From Roseovarius sp. (lineage in GTDB: Bacteria; Pseudomonadota; Alphaproteobacteria; Rhodobacterales; Rhodobacteraceae): a stretch of 64,000 nucleotides of DNA. Positions 18,031 to 26,913 of this stretch are shown here, in pieces. The stretch spans positions 62,001 to 126,000 of the forward strand of contig NZ_JALUXE010000028.1 of assembly GCF_027019125.1 (NCBI RefSeq), given 5' to 3'. The notes below the pieces were generated by a model. It worked only from the letters and a program-made list of their open reading frames with translations, made no database searches and was not told the origin of the DNA. The position numbers and the translations under genes were made by a program. How positions within the stretch are numbered: position 1 is the first letter of the stretch; each line of letters opens with the position of its first letter.

Positions 18031-19884
18031 TCACACACGCAGCGCGTCACTGGGGGAGATACGCAAAGCGCGCAGAGCATTCAGAATGACGGCAACGTCA
18101 ATCACCTCTTGCAAGAGGGCACCCTCAACCGGGCTGAGGTAGCCATAGGCAGCAGCGATCATGCCCACCACCGAAAGACCGATCCCGACGACAACGCTTT
18201 CAACCGCGATCCGGCGTGCCGCATGGGCAATCTCGATCCCCGACCCCAGCCGGTCGATATGGTCCACCAAAAGCACCACATCCGCCGCCTCGGCAGATGC
18301 GGCGGCCCCCCGCGCGCCCATGGCAACACCGACATCGGCAGCACTGAGAGCCGGCGCATCATTCACGCCGTCTCCCACCATCATCACCGGACCGCGCTTG
18401 CGTTCGGAAAGAACAAGCAGCACCTTTTGATCCGGCGTAAGACCGGCCCGTACCCCATCAAGGCCCAACCCCTCCGTCACGCGTTCTGCAACATCGGCGC
18501 GGTCGCCGGTCGCAAGCAGGATACGGCGCACCCCTTCGCGCCTCAGCCCGTTCAGCATCGCGCCGGCGCCGTCGCGCAGCGGGTCGGACATCACCAGATG
18601 TCCTGCCATTTGACCGTCAATTGCGACGGCAACCAAAACCGATCCGGCGGCCATGCCGGACGCATCGCCAGACACGCGCCCGACACGCCCCGCGACAAAG
18701 CCGTCCCCCCCAACGATGACGGATCGCCCGTCGACGCGGCCCACCACCCCCTCACCGGGCAGTTCCACCACCTCTGAGGGCACGGGCAAGCGCAGACCTT
18801 CTGCTTTTGCCGCCGCAACGACGGCTTGCGCCACGGGATGCTTCGAGGCCTGATCAAGGGCTGCGGCCATGCGCAGGATGTCTTGCTCGCTCGTGTCACC
18901 GTAACAGGCGATGGACACGATTTTTGGCCGACCATCCGTCAAGGTGCCCGTCTTGTCGAGGATCAAGGTATGAATGCGCGCCATCGTCTCCAGCGGTCCC
19001 GCTCCCTTGATGAGCACGCCGAAATGGGCGGCGCGCGAGAGGCCAGCCACCAATGCCACCGGAACAGCCAGGATCAAGGGACAGGGCGTGGCCACAACCA
19101 GCACCGCGACCGCGCGGATCGGATCGCCCGTGAACCACCACGCAGCAAAGGCGATGCTGACCGTCACCGCGAGAAAACCGAGAGACCACTTGTCAGCCAG
19201 CCGGGACATGGGCGCCTTGGACGCCTGCGCCTCGGCGACCAGCCTGACAATTCCGGCATAAGTGCTGTCCTTGGCCGGGCGCAGCGCCGTGAGGTCAAAC
19301 GCCTCGCCCGCATTGGTGGCCCCGCTCATCGCCTCGGCCCCGCGCATCAGGCGCACCGGAAGGGATTCACCCGTCAGCGCCGACGTGTCGACAAAACCGG
19401 TCTCCGAGGCCAGAGTTCCATCAACCGGCACCACGTCACCTTGCCGGATCAGCAACCGATCGCCCGGTGCGATTTCGTCAATGGGAATATCCTCGAGCCC
19501 GTTGTCGCGATGCCGCGTCGCGGTTCGCGGCACGCGAGACAGTAGCGCATGCATCTCTCGCCGCGCGCGGCCCTCGGCGAAGCTTTCAAGAAAGGTGCCC
19601 CCCGAATACATCACCGCGACCACCGCCGCTGCAAGAGTTTCGCCAAACGCAAGCGCCGCCGTCATGGAGAGCGCCGCAACGATATCGAGGCCCACCTCGC
19701 CCCGGCTGAGGCTGCGCAGAATCTCGATCACAAGCGATGCAAGCGCGGGCACGACCCCGGCAATCCAGACAAGGTTTGCGATGCGGGCCTGATCCGCAAG
19801 ATAGAAGGCAAGTCCAATGACAAGACCGGCTACCGCCAGCAACAGCAGCGCGGTCTTGAGGCGGTCCGATCCGGTTTGTTCCAT
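18031..19884 (-). CDS. Heavy-metal translocating P1B-type ATPase with TPCP motif
   Basis: A 617-residue P-type ATPase starting at ATG 19884 (a GTG nine codons upstream is possible). It has the TGES actuator motif, the phosphorylation site DKTGT (Asp310), the nucleotide-domain SKHPVAQAV histidine-proline pair, and the GDGVNDAPAL hinge. The transmembrane-4 metal site reads TPCP (about residues 266-269) instead of CPC, which places it in the P1B-5-like group. No N-terminal HMA/CxxC domain is present, and no C-terminal hemerythrin domain of the sort seen in Nia-type pumps. It probably exports a divalent metal such as Ni or Fe. It converges on the SauT-like gene. Confidence 0.88.
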   Translation of the reverse strand: MEQTGSDRLKTALLLLAVAGLVIGLAFYLADQARIANLVWIAGVVPALASLVIEILRSLSRGEVGLDIVAALSMTAALAFGETLAAAVVAVMYSGGTFLESFAEGRARREMHALLSRVPRTATRHRDNGLEDIPIDEIAPGDRLLIRQGDVVPVDGTLASETGFVDTSALTGESLPVRLMRGAEAMSGATNAGEAFDLTALRPAKDSTYAGIVRLVAEAQASKAPMSRLADKWSLGFLAVTVSIAFAAWWFTGDPIRAVAVLVVATPCPLILAVPVALVAGLSRAAHFGVLIKGAGPLETMARIHTLILDKTGTLTDGRPKIVSIACYGDTSEQDILRMAAALDQASKHPVAQAVVAAAKAEGLRLPVPSEVVELPGEGVVGRVDGRSVIVGGDGFVAGRVGRVSGDASGMAAGSVLVAVAIDGQMAGHLVMSDPLRDGAGAMLNGLRREGVRRILLATGDRADVAERVTEGLGLDGVRAGLTPDQKVLLVLSERKRGPVMMVGDGVNDAPALSAADVGVAMGARGAAASAEAADVVLLVDHIDRLGSGIEIAHAARRIAVESVVVGIGLSVVGMIAAAYGYLSPVEGALLQEVIDVAVILNALRALRISPSDALRV

Positions 19885-20007
19885 GCGACCTCGTTCTCCC
19901 CGGCGACGCACCCACCTTGCGTAGCCCGCATGATCACTCAGGTCATTGAGACCGTCCAGCCCGAGTTTTACAGCAGGAAAGCTGCGGCTCCAGAAAGGAC
20001 GACGCGC

Positions 20008-20805
20008 TCAGAACGCGAAAGGCCCATCCCCATAGCGCAATGGCAGTTCGGTCCAGACCCCACCCACCCCCGTGTCGATCACGGCGCATCCCGTTGGTCC
20101 CGTCAGAAACCCGACCGGTGCCTCTTTGCGCACGTCCAGCGCAAAGGCACTGCAACAGGACGGGGCGGTCACGACCGGATGTCGCCCCAAAAGACCATGA
20201 TAGACACCATGCACATGCCCGGCCAACACCCGGACCGGCGCATCGTGTTGATCCAACACCGAACGTAAAGCGTCAGGGTTCTCAAGACCGATGGCATCCA
20301 TGAAACCTATGCCGGTTCGCAGCGGCGGGTGATGCAGAGCAACAAGCGTCTGCCTGCGTCCCGCCGCGGACAAGGCCTCGGACAAGAGCACGAGACTTTC
20401 ATCGCGCAGAGCACCGCCGCCCTGACCCTCGATCAACGTATCAAGGCCGATAACGCGCGTGTCTCCGATATCCGCGACCCAGTCGATCTGGCCTGTTGGC
20501 CTTATCTCTGGCAGGTCGGAAAACGCAGCCCTGAACGCTTCTCGTTCATCGTGATTGCCCGGCACCACCAGCAATCTCTGCCCCAGTCGCCCGAGTTGCT
20601 CGCGTGCAACTCTGTAACTCTCGGCGCTGCCATCATCACTGATGTCGCCGGTCACAAGGACGGCATCCACGGGTCCGATGGCTTCAAGCCGGTGAATGAG
20701 CGTGTCTACAGCCCCCCGAAAAAGACGGGCAGTGTCGAGTTGACCCGAGACCAGCAGACCCTCTGGCACAATATGAAGGTCGGTCAGGTGAAGAAACCGC
20801 GCCAT
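20008..20805 (-). CDS. Metallophosphoesterase, CpdA/GpdQ-like phosphodiesterase
   Basis: The true start is ATG 20805, three bases after the permease stop, giving 265 residues; a longer open frame reads antisense to the permease and is discarded. All binuclear metal motifs are present: TDLHIVP (D-x-H), GDISDDG, GNHDER, ALHHPPL and GHVHGVYHG. Relatives hydrolyse cAMP or glycerophosphodiesters in the cytoplasm. Because it is the last gene of an Ugp-like ABC transporter operon, it more likely cleaves the imported phosphodiester, by analogy with UgpQ, which is an unrelated enzyme doing that job in E. coli. Confidence 0.85.
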   Translation of the reverse strand: MARFLHLTDLHIVPEGLLVSGQLDTARLFRGAVDTLIHRLEAIGPVDAVLVTGDISDDGSAESYRVAREQLGRLGQRLLVVPGNHDEREAFRAAFSDLPEIRPTGQIDWVADIGDTRVIGLDTLIEGQGGGALRDESLVLLSEALSAAGRRQTLVALHHPPLRTGIGFMDAIGLENPDALRSVLDQHDAPVRVLAGHVHGVYHGLLGRHPVVTAPSCCSAFALDVRKEAPVGFLTGPTGCAVIDTGVGGVWTELPLRYGDGPFAF

Positions 20806-20807
20806 GT

Positions 20808-21617
20808 TTACTTGATCCCCGCGCGCAAGAAGGCCTGTACGAACTGTCTTTGAAAGACAAGGAAGGCGACCAGCAATGGTGCAACTGACATGATCGTTGC
20901 CGCCGAAATCACGCTGATGTTCACGCCGTTCTCGGGCGCGCCAAAGATCGAAAGCCCCACTGTGAGCGGTCGGGTATCCGGCGAATTGGTGACAATCAAC
21001 GGCCATAGGAAGTTGTTCCAATGGGTCGAAACCGATACCAGCGCATAGGCCAGATATGTGGGCCGCGCGAGCGGCACATAGACCCGCCACAGGATACCGA
21101 ACCAGCCGCAACCCTCGACGCGCGCCGCCTCGTGCAGTTCGATCGGCACGCCCTTGAACGCCTGACGCATGAGGAAAATGCCAAAAGCAGATGCCATATA
21201 GGGCATGCCCACCCCAAGGATCGTATCGAACAGCCCGAGACGCGAAATCATCACGTAATTCTCGACAATCAAAACTTCGGGCAGAATGAAAAGCTGCATC
21301 AACACCAGAAGAAACACGATGTCACGCCCCGGAAAGCGCACCTGCGCAAAGGCAAAACCCGCCAGCGTTGTCACGAAGAATTGCCCGATCAGGATGACCG
21401 TCACCAAGAGGAAGGTGTTGAGAAAATACCGCAGCCAAGGCGCACCGGCCCAAGCGGTGCGGAAATTGTCCAAGGTCCAAGGCGCGGCAATGTTGAAGTT
21501 CACCGCATCTGACGTGGTGTGAAACGCCGCCCAGACGGCGAAGACCAGCGGCGAGATCCAGATCACCGCCAGCAGCAGCGCGCCAAAGGTTTCGATATGT
21601 CGCGTAAGGCCGCTCAT
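20808..21617 (-). CDS. ugpE: Carbohydrate/glycerol-phosphate ABC transporter permease, UgpE type
   Basis: A 269-residue permease of the MalG/UgpE family with six predicted helices and the EAA loop motif ELHEAARVEGCGWFGILWRVYVPL split by the usual glycine. The ATG overlaps the ugpA stop by four bases. It forms the membrane channel with UgpA. Symbol use reflects family resemblance of the whole operon; the actual solute may be a phosphoester other than glycerol-3-phosphate. Confidence 0.82.
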   Translation of the reverse strand: MSGLTRHIETFGALLLAVIWISPLVFAVWAAFHTTSDAVNFNIAAPWTLDNFRTAWAGAPWLRYFLNTFLLVTVILIGQFFVTTLAGFAFAQVRFPGRDIVFLLVLMQLFILPEVLIVENYVMISRLGLFDTILGVGMPYMASAFGIFLMRQAFKGVPIELHEAARVEGCGWFGILWRVYVPLARPTYLAYALVSVSTHWNNFLWPLIVTNSPDTRPLTVGLSIFGAPENGVNISVISAATIMSVAPLLVAFLVFQRQFVQAFLRAGIK

Positions 21618-22507
21618 TGGTAATGGGTCCGCTTGTCAAGGATGGTGAACTTGACGCCCGCCACCACGCCCAGCACCAGCAGGATCAGGATCGTCATCGC
21701 CGCCGCCTGCGGCGCGTCGAAGAACGCAAAGGCCATTTCCCAGATGTAGTAGAGGATAAGCTTCGAGGCGTCGTTCGGCCCGCCCTTTGTCAGGATGAAG
21801 AGGTGATCAATCAGTTTGACCGAGTTGATCAGCGCGTTGACCATGATGAAGAGCGTGGTCGGCATCAGGAGCGGCAGCACGATCCGGCGCGTGTAGGTCA
21901 GGCGGCTTGCCCCTTCGATATCGGCAGCCTCCTTGAGGTCCTCTGGAATGGTCTGAAGCGCGGCGAGATAGAAGATCATGAAAAACCCCGCCTCTTTCCA
22001 GATCGTCACGATGATCACGGCCCAAAGGGCCGTTTCCGGCTGGCCAAGCCAATTGACAGAGGGCAGCCCAAAGAGGGCCCCGATCTGATCCAGAACCCCC
22101 AATCCCGGCGTGTAAAAGAACAGCCAGAGATTAGCAGCGGCGATCATCGGCAGCACGGTGGGCGTGAAATAGGCGGTCCGGACAAAACCGCGCGCCGGGA
22201 TCTTGGAATTGGCCCACAGGGCCATGCCAAGGGCAATCGCGATGGAAACGGGGATCGTGGCGCCCGCATAGATCAGGTTGTTCGTGACCACCTTCCAAAA
22301 GGTCGGATCGGTGAAGAGATCCGCGTAGTTTTCCGTGCCAACGAATTCGCTGGGTTTGCGCCGCGTTTCCCGGCTGAAAAGGCTGGTCCAGAGAGTCGCC
22401 AGCGACGGGTAAAAGGCAAAGGCCGTCAGCAAAATCGCGGCAGGGGATAGCAGAAGCCATCCGTAAATCGCCTGTCTGCGGCGTTCGATATTCACATGCT
22501 GCGCCAT
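21614..22507 (-). CDS. ugpA: Carbohydrate/glycerol-phosphate ABC transporter permease, UgpA type
   Basis: A 297-residue permease of the MalF/UgpA class. The first helix is YGWLLLSPAAILLTAFAFYPSLATLW, then a periplasmic loop and five helices. The EAA motif is visible as DLKEAADIEGASRLTYTRRIVLPLL. It lies 74 bases after the binding-protein gene and is coupled to ugpE by an ATGA overlap. Confidence 0.82.
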   Translation of the reverse strand: MAQHVNIERRRQAIYGWLLLSPAAILLTAFAFYPSLATLWTSLFSRETRRKPSEFVGTENYADLFTDPTFWKVVTNNLIYAGATIPVSIAIALGMALWANSKIPARGFVRTAYFTPTVLPMIAAANLWLFFYTPGLGVLDQIGALFGLPSVNWLGQPETALWAVIIVTIWKEAGFFMIFYLAALQTIPEDLKEAADIEGASRLTYTRRIVLPLLMPTTLFIMVNALINSVKLIDHLFILTKGGPNDASKLILYYIWEMAFAFFDAPQAAAMTILILLVLGVVAGVKFTILDKRTHYQ

Positions 22508-22581
22508 GTTCGGCCTTTTTAGCGGTCAATGTCGACGCCGGACCACGCCCGACGCCGACAAAAGGGACGTCCGATCAGAAT

Positions 22582-23838
22582 TTACCGGTAGTCTTTCAAC
22601 AGCCGCTCGGCGGCCTCCTGCGCCTCGGCCAGGGCATCGGCCGGCGCCTTGCTGCCCGTCAAGGCCGCCTGAATGGCGTTGTTGAGGCCATCGCGCACGC
22701 GCGCCGTCTCGAAGGTCGAGAATTCAGCGACGGCGTTTTCAAGCTGGTTGCGCGCGACAAGAGCCGGCGGGAACTCTGCTGTATAGGCCTTGAGCGCTTC
22801 GGTGTCATAGGAGGCCGGAGAGACGCCCATGTAACCGGTGGCAATCGACCATTCTGCGGCCTGTTCGGGCGCGGTCATGAACTCGATCAGCTTGAGCGCT
22901 GCAGCCCGCTCTTCTTCAGTCGTGTCCTGAAAGACATAGAAATTGCCCCCACCGGTGGGCGAGCCGGGCCGCACATTCGCCGGAAGCACAGACACCCCGA
23001 AATCAAAGCTGGCTTCTTTCTTGACCGCCGTCAGGTTGCCGGTCGAATGCCACATCATTGCCGTCTGACCTTCGAGAAAGGCCTGACGCAGCGTGCCCCA
23101 TTCCACCGTCCCTTCGGGCATGATGCCATGCTCGGTCGAGAGCGATTTCCAGAATTCCAAGGTCTCGACAACCGCGGGGTCGTCGAAATAGGTCTCCAGC
23201 CCGTCACTGGACATCAGTTCCTTGCCATTCTGAATGGCGAGCGCCTGGAACATCCAATAGGGATAGCCGGTCGAGGGGATCATCAGACCATAGGTGCCAT
23301 CTTTGGTCAGAGCCTTACCCATGCTCACCATCTCGTCCCAGGTGGCCGGGGGCGCCTCGGGATCAAGACCTGCGGCACGGAACATATCCTTGTTGTAATA
23401 GGCCACGATGGTCGAACGCTGGAACGGGATACCCCATGTCTTGCCCTCGATCCGGCCGTTGGCCATCAATGCGGGATAAAAGCTGTCGAGCCAGCCTTGG
23501 TCCACACCTTCGATATCCTCAAAGGCGACAATCTTTTCCTGCTCGATCAGGTCATAGGCGTCGATGGAAAACAGCACCGCCAATTGCGCGGGCTCACCCG
23601 AGGCCATGGCCGAAAGCGCGCGCACGCGCGTGTCATCGTAATTGCCCGAATAGATCGCGTTGACCTTGATATCCGGGTTGGCCTCTTCGAATTTGGCGAC
23701 GATACCATCCACGACCTCGGTCAGCGCACCGCCAACCGCAATCGGGTAATACATCGTCAACTCGGTCTGCGCCGCGACCGGAGCGGCGGTCAGAGCGGCC
23801 AGGGCACTTGCTAACGTCATGTTTCTGATAGTGTTCAT
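22582..23838 (-). CDS. ugpB: ABC transporter substrate-binding protein, UgpB-like
   Basis: The start at 23838 is chosen because GGGAGA precedes it and the product then opens with a signal peptide (MNTIRNMTLASALAALTAAPVAAQ). The 418-residue periplasmic receptor is of the sugar-binding SBP_bac_1 class and aligns by eye with E. coli UgpB: KFEEANPDIKVNAIYSGNYDD, YYNKDMFRAAGLDPEAPPATW, a C-terminal AAERLLKDY. The ligand-pocket start reads YYPIAVGGAL rather than the FWHSMEG of UgpB, so ligand recognition may differ. A TATAAT sequence lies 15 bases upstream of the start, so an internal promoter is possible. Confidence 0.8.
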   Translation of the reverse strand: MNTIRNMTLASALAALTAAPVAAQTELTMYYPIAVGGALTEVVDGIVAKFEEANPDIKVNAIYSGNYDDTRVRALSAMASGEPAQLAVLFSIDAYDLIEQEKIVAFEDIEGVDQGWLDSFYPALMANGRIEGKTWGIPFQRSTIVAYYNKDMFRAAGLDPEAPPATWDEMVSMGKALTKDGTYGLMIPSTGYPYWMFQALAIQNGKELMSSDGLETYFDDPAVVETLEFWKSLSTEHGIMPEGTVEWGTLRQAFLEGQTAMMWHSTGNLTAVKKEASFDFGVSVLPANVRPGSPTGGGNFYVFQDTTEEERAAALKLIEFMTAPEQAAEWSIATGYMGVSPASYDTEALKAYTAEFPPALVARNQLENAVAEFSTFETARVRDGLNNAIQAALTGSKAPADALAEAQEAAERLLKDYR

Positions 23839-23880
23839 GATTTTCTCCCAGGAATTATACATGGTCGTTCAAACGTGACA

Positions 23881-24918
23881 TCAAACCGTCACGCCATTCG
23901 GATGCCGAAGCCTGTTTCCCTCTGCGTCGAAGAAATGCAGGTCCTCATCGGCAAAATCTATTTCGAGGTTCTCGCCCGCCGGAATGTGTCGCAGGCCCGG
24001 CATCGAAATCGTAAGCCCGCGCGCGCCCGGATGCGTCAGACCCACAAAGGTCTCCGATCCCAGGAACTCACACTCTGAAACCCGGCATTTCAGCCGCCCC
24101 TTGCCAGCCTCAGCCAAGCGTAGGCTCTCGGCGCGCAGGCCGATCATGGTCGCGCGTTCGAAACCCGGCAGCATCGCACTGTCGATCAGCGCCATCGGCG
24201 GTGCGCCGACGAACTCCGCGACAAAGGTATTGGCTGGGCGGTAATAGAGATCCTCGGGCGCGCCGGATTGCTGGATGCGCCCATCCCTCATCAGCACGAC
24301 ATGATCGGCCATGCTCATGGCTTCGGTCTGATCATGGGTCACATAGACAACGGTGATGCCCAGATCGAGTTGCAGCTTCTTGATGTCCTTGCGCACAGAC
24401 GCGCGCAGCTTGGCATCGAGGTTCGACAGTGGCTCATCCATCAGGCAAAGCGGTTGGTTCGCCACGATAGCACGGGCAAGGGCCACGCGCTGTCGCTGCC
24501 CGCCCGATAATGCGCCCGGCTTGCGTGCCTCGTACCCCAAAAGCCCGGTAATCTCGAGCGCGCGCTTGAGCTTCTCGCGCCGCTCGGCGGCCGGCACGCG
24601 GCGCACTTTGAGGCCAAACACCACGTTCTCGGCAACGCTCAGATGCGGAAAGAGCGCGTAGGATTGAAACACCATCGACAGATTGCGCTCTGACGGCGCG
24701 GCTGTGGTCACGTCCTTGCCGTCGATGATGATCCGCCCCTCGTCCGGCAACTCCAACCCCGACAGCAGCCGCAGCGTGGTCGATTTCCCGCACCCGGACG
24801 GACCAAGCAGCGCAACAAACGACCCACGCGGGATGGACAGGGAAACGCCCTCGACACCAAGCTGCCCATTCCAGCGCTTGGCGACATTCTGCACCTCGAC
24901 GAACGTATCAGGCATCAC
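23881..24918 (-). CDS. ugpC: ABC transporter ATP-binding protein, UgpC/MalK type
   Basis: A 345-residue ATPase with Walker A GPSGCGKST, signature LSGGQRQRVALARAI, Walker B LCLMDEPLSNLD, and a C-terminal TOBE domain (GLRAESLRLAEAGKG...). MalK-type ATPases are about this length and serve sugar and glycerol-phosphate importers. The ATG overlaps the DeoR stop by four bases, so the regulator and transporter are cotranscribed. Unusually, the ATPase gene precedes the binding protein and permeases. Confidence 0.87.
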   Translation of the reverse strand: MMPDTFVEVQNVAKRWNGQLGVEGVSLSIPRGSFVALLGPSGCGKSTTLRLLSGLELPDEGRIIIDGKDVTTAAPSERNLSMVFQSYALFPHLSVAENVVFGLKVRRVPAAERREKLKRALEITGLLGYEARKPGALSGGQRQRVALARAIVANQPLCLMDEPLSNLDAKLRASVRKDIKKLQLDLGITVVYVTHDQTEAMSMADHVVLMRDGRIQQSGAPEDLYYRPANTFVAEFVGAPPMALIDSAMLPGFERATMIGLRAESLRLAEAGKGRLKCRVSECEFLGSETFVGLTHPGARGLTISMPGLRHIPAGENLEIDFADEDLHFFDAEGNRLRHPNGVTV

Positions 24919-25691
24919 TCGGCATCCTCTGCAAAGGTGATGCGGTCGCCAAGTTGCTCGACCAGCCCGTCAAACGGCGCGGCTGGCGGACGGTCGCATA
25001 TGATGTGGTCGATCCGTGCGATATTGCCGCCAACGGCAGGGGCAAGGCGCCCGAACTTGCTGTGGTCGATCACAAGGATGGATTTCCGCGCGTTCTGCCA
25101 CATGCGGTGGGTGGCGCGCACTTCGGCCTGATGAAATTCCAGCAACTCGCCCTCCGCTCCGATTCCCGCCGTTCCAAAGAGGGCGAATTCAGCGCGATAG
25201 CGATCAAAGAACTCGACCACCTCCTCGCCCACGAAATCGCGGTCCGGCAGGCGAAGCTCGCCACCCGGAAGGATGATGCGGTTGGAAATCTCTTCACTCA
25301 GCGCCATCGCCGCGCTGAGATTGTTGGTGACGATGGTCAGTTCCTTCTTGCGATGCAGCGCCCGCGCCACGCTGAGAACGGTCGATCCGATAGAGATGAA
25401 AACGGTGGAACCATTCGGGATCAGCGCCGCCGCGGCATTGGCAATCGCGCGCTTGCCCACGAGATTCGTACCGGCCCGCTGATCGAACGGTGTGTTGCGC
25501 CGCCCCTCGGCCAGCTCGATACGCCCGTGCGACCGTTGCAGCGTGTCGCCATCGCAGAGGATATCGAGATCGCGCCGGATCGTCTGCATCGACACGCCAA
25601 ACATCTCGGCAAGCGCGCCCACGCTCACCCCTCCCTGTTCCTGAACGACCTGTTGAATGAGGTCGTGTCGCCTGCTTTTCTTGGACGCCAT
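24915..25691 (-). CDS. DeoR/GlpR family transcriptional regulator
   Basis: Start at ATG 25691 (MASKKSRRHDL) gives 258 residues, the normal DeoR length; the open frame extends upstream through the promoter but has no support there. Residues ~5-60 are the DeoR helix-turn-helix (VGALAEMFGVSMQTIRRDLDIL), and the rest is a DeoRC sensor domain (TVFISIGSTVLSVARAL, IVTNNLSAAMAL). DeoR sensors bind phosphorylated metabolites, which fits a glycerol-phosphate-like transporter in the same operon. Two inverted copies of a 21-base element upstream are candidate operators. Confidence 0.88.
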   Translation of the reverse strand: MASKKSRRHDLIQQVVQEQGGVSVGALAEMFGVSMQTIRRDLDILCDGDTLQRSHGRIELAEGRRNTPFDQRAGTNLVGKRAIANAAAALIPNGSTVFISIGSTVLSVARALHRKKELTIVTNNLSAAMALSEEISNRIILPGGELRLPDRDFVGEEVVEFFDRYRAEFALFGTAGIGAEGELLEFHQAEVRATHRMWQNARKSILVIDHSKFGRLAPAVGGNIARIDHIICDRPPAAPFDGLVEQLGDRITFAEDAE

Positions 25692-25727
25692 TTCAGCCCC
25701 GTTAGTTTTGGTCGATTGTTGGACACG

Positions 25728-25748
25728 AAATGCAACAAAGCAACATTT
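25728..25748 (-). promoter_or_regulatory. Candidate DeoR operator, copy 1
   Basis: Read on the minus strand this is AAATGTTGCTTTGTTGCATTT, one base over twenty when written whole, and it contains TGTTGC twice at an 8-base step. It is 37 bases upstream of the DeoR start. A copy differing at a few positions lies in the opposite orientation at 25867-25887. Paired repeats flanking a divergent promoter are typical of DeoR-type control. Confidence 0.45.
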
Positions 25749-25866
25749 TTCTACTCGAATCGCTTGCCGATTTTCGCCAACCCTTGCGCCATCTGATAAG
25801 AATCCTCTGTCCCGGTGGGGTTTTCCGTTGCGCCCCCTGCTATCGCGGATATGTGACAGAGGTATG

Positions 25867-25887
25867 AAATGTCGCTTTGTTGTTTTG
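25867..25887 (+). promoter_or_regulatory. Candidate DeoR operator, copy 2
   Basis: The core ATGTCGCTTTGTTG on the plus strand matches the reverse complement of the element at 25728-25748 (ATGTTGCTTTGTTG) at all but one position. It faces the HAD phosphatase gene, about 100 bases before its start, so it could bring that gene under the same regulator. Confidence 0.45.
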
Positions 25888-25901
25888 ACTTTAATTTTTT
25901 T

Positions 25902-25916
25902 ACTTACGTTGTAAGT
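25902..25916. promoter_or_regulatory. Short perfect palindrome upstream of the HAD gene
   Basis: ACTTAC and GTAAGT flank a 3-base centre, 74 bases before the HAD start. It is A/T-rich and sits in the promoter area of the divergent pair. It may be part of a regulator site or chance. Confidence 0.25.
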
Positions 25917-25989
25917 TTTCCCCAAGCTGGAGGTCGCTCCAGCGCTGCGGCACACGCAGTTTGACCAAGCCAAGGGACCAGCCAAGCCG

Positions 25990-26874
25990 ATGGATACTGC
26001 CGCAACCGTTTTCGACCGCTACGAGGCTGTGCGCCATCGCCTGCCTTCGGCCAGCCCTCCGGCCAGCACATCGCAAATCGCATCGCTGCACGATATTGCG
26101 GCCCATGCCGATGCCTTTGTCTTTGACGCCTACGGTGTGCTGAATATCGGCGAGGCGGCAATTCCCGGTGCCGCGCAACGTCTGCGGGAATTGCGCGAAA
26201 TCGGGTGTCAGATTCGCATTCTCTCCAACGCGGCCAGCTACACCCATGCCGGGGCCGTGACCAAGTTTCAGAAACTGGGCATGGGGGTAAAGGACCACGA
26301 GATCATCACCAGCCGCGACGCGACATTGGCGCATCTGGACGAGCGTTTGTGGGGATGCATCGCCGCGCCACAAGACAACCTGTCCGACATCACGGCCCCC
26401 ACACGGCGCCTCGTGGATGATCCCACAAGCTATGATCAGGTCGAGGGGTTCTTGTTCCTCTCGACCGAAGTCTGGTCTCTGGACAGACAGGCTTTGCTCG
26501 AATCCGCGTTGTTAAAGCGGCCAAGGCCCGTGATCATCGCCAATGCCGATCTGGTTGCCCCACGCGAACACGGGTTCTCTCTGGAACCCGGTTACTTCGG
26601 GCATCAACTCGCGGATCGCGGCATTCAGGATGTGCGGTTCTTTGGCAAACCATTTCCCGCGGTCTATGAGATGGCCGAGGCCTCGCTGCCCAACCTCTCA
26701 CCCGAGCGCATCGTCATGTGCGGTGACACCTTGCACACGGATATTCTCGGAGCCGCATCACGGGGCTGGCAGACAGTCCTCGTGGAAAAGGACGGTCTCT
26801 TTTCGGGCCAAGACACCGGCGCCTATCTTTGCCAAGCCAACCTCTTTCCGACGTGGCGCCTGTCGCGCATCTGA
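25990..26874 (+). CDS. HAD superfamily class IIA hydrolase (TIGR01459-type phosphatase)
   Basis: A 294-residue HAD-IIA protein. Motif I is VFDAYGV with nucleophile Asp46, motif II RILSNAASY, motif III FGKPFPAVYEMA, motif IV MCGDTLHTDI. The cap sits between motifs II and III as in NagD and glycerol-3-phosphate phosphatases. It should remove phosphate from a small organic ester in the cytoplasm. It is divergent from the DeoR-Ugp operon and shares its candidate operators, suggesting that phosphodiester import, cleavage and dephosphorylation are coordinated. The substrate is not known. Confidence 0.85.
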   Translation: MDTAATVFDRYEAVRHRLPSASPPASTSQIASLHDIAAHADAFVFDAYGVLNIGEAAIPGAAQRLRELREIGCQIRILSNAASYTHAGAVTKFQKLGMGVKDHEIITSRDATLAHLDERLWGCIAAPQDNLSDITAPTRRLVDDPTSYDQVEGFLFLSTEVWSLDRQALLESALLKRPRPVIIANADLVAPREHGFSLEPGYFGHQLADRGIQDVRFFGKPFPAVYEMAEASLPNLSPERIVMCGDTLHTDILGAASRGWQTVLVEKDGLFSGQDTGAYLCQANLFPTWRLSRI

Positions 26875-26913
26875 GACAGGCGCAAACGCGCAAACCACGC
26901 CGGCCAAAGGAGG

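Noticed and set aside
22520..22560. Stem-loop between ugpB and ugpA similar to those in the dpp and tau operons
   Set aside because: The GACGCCG copies there are direct, not inverted, repeats, so they cannot form a hairpin.
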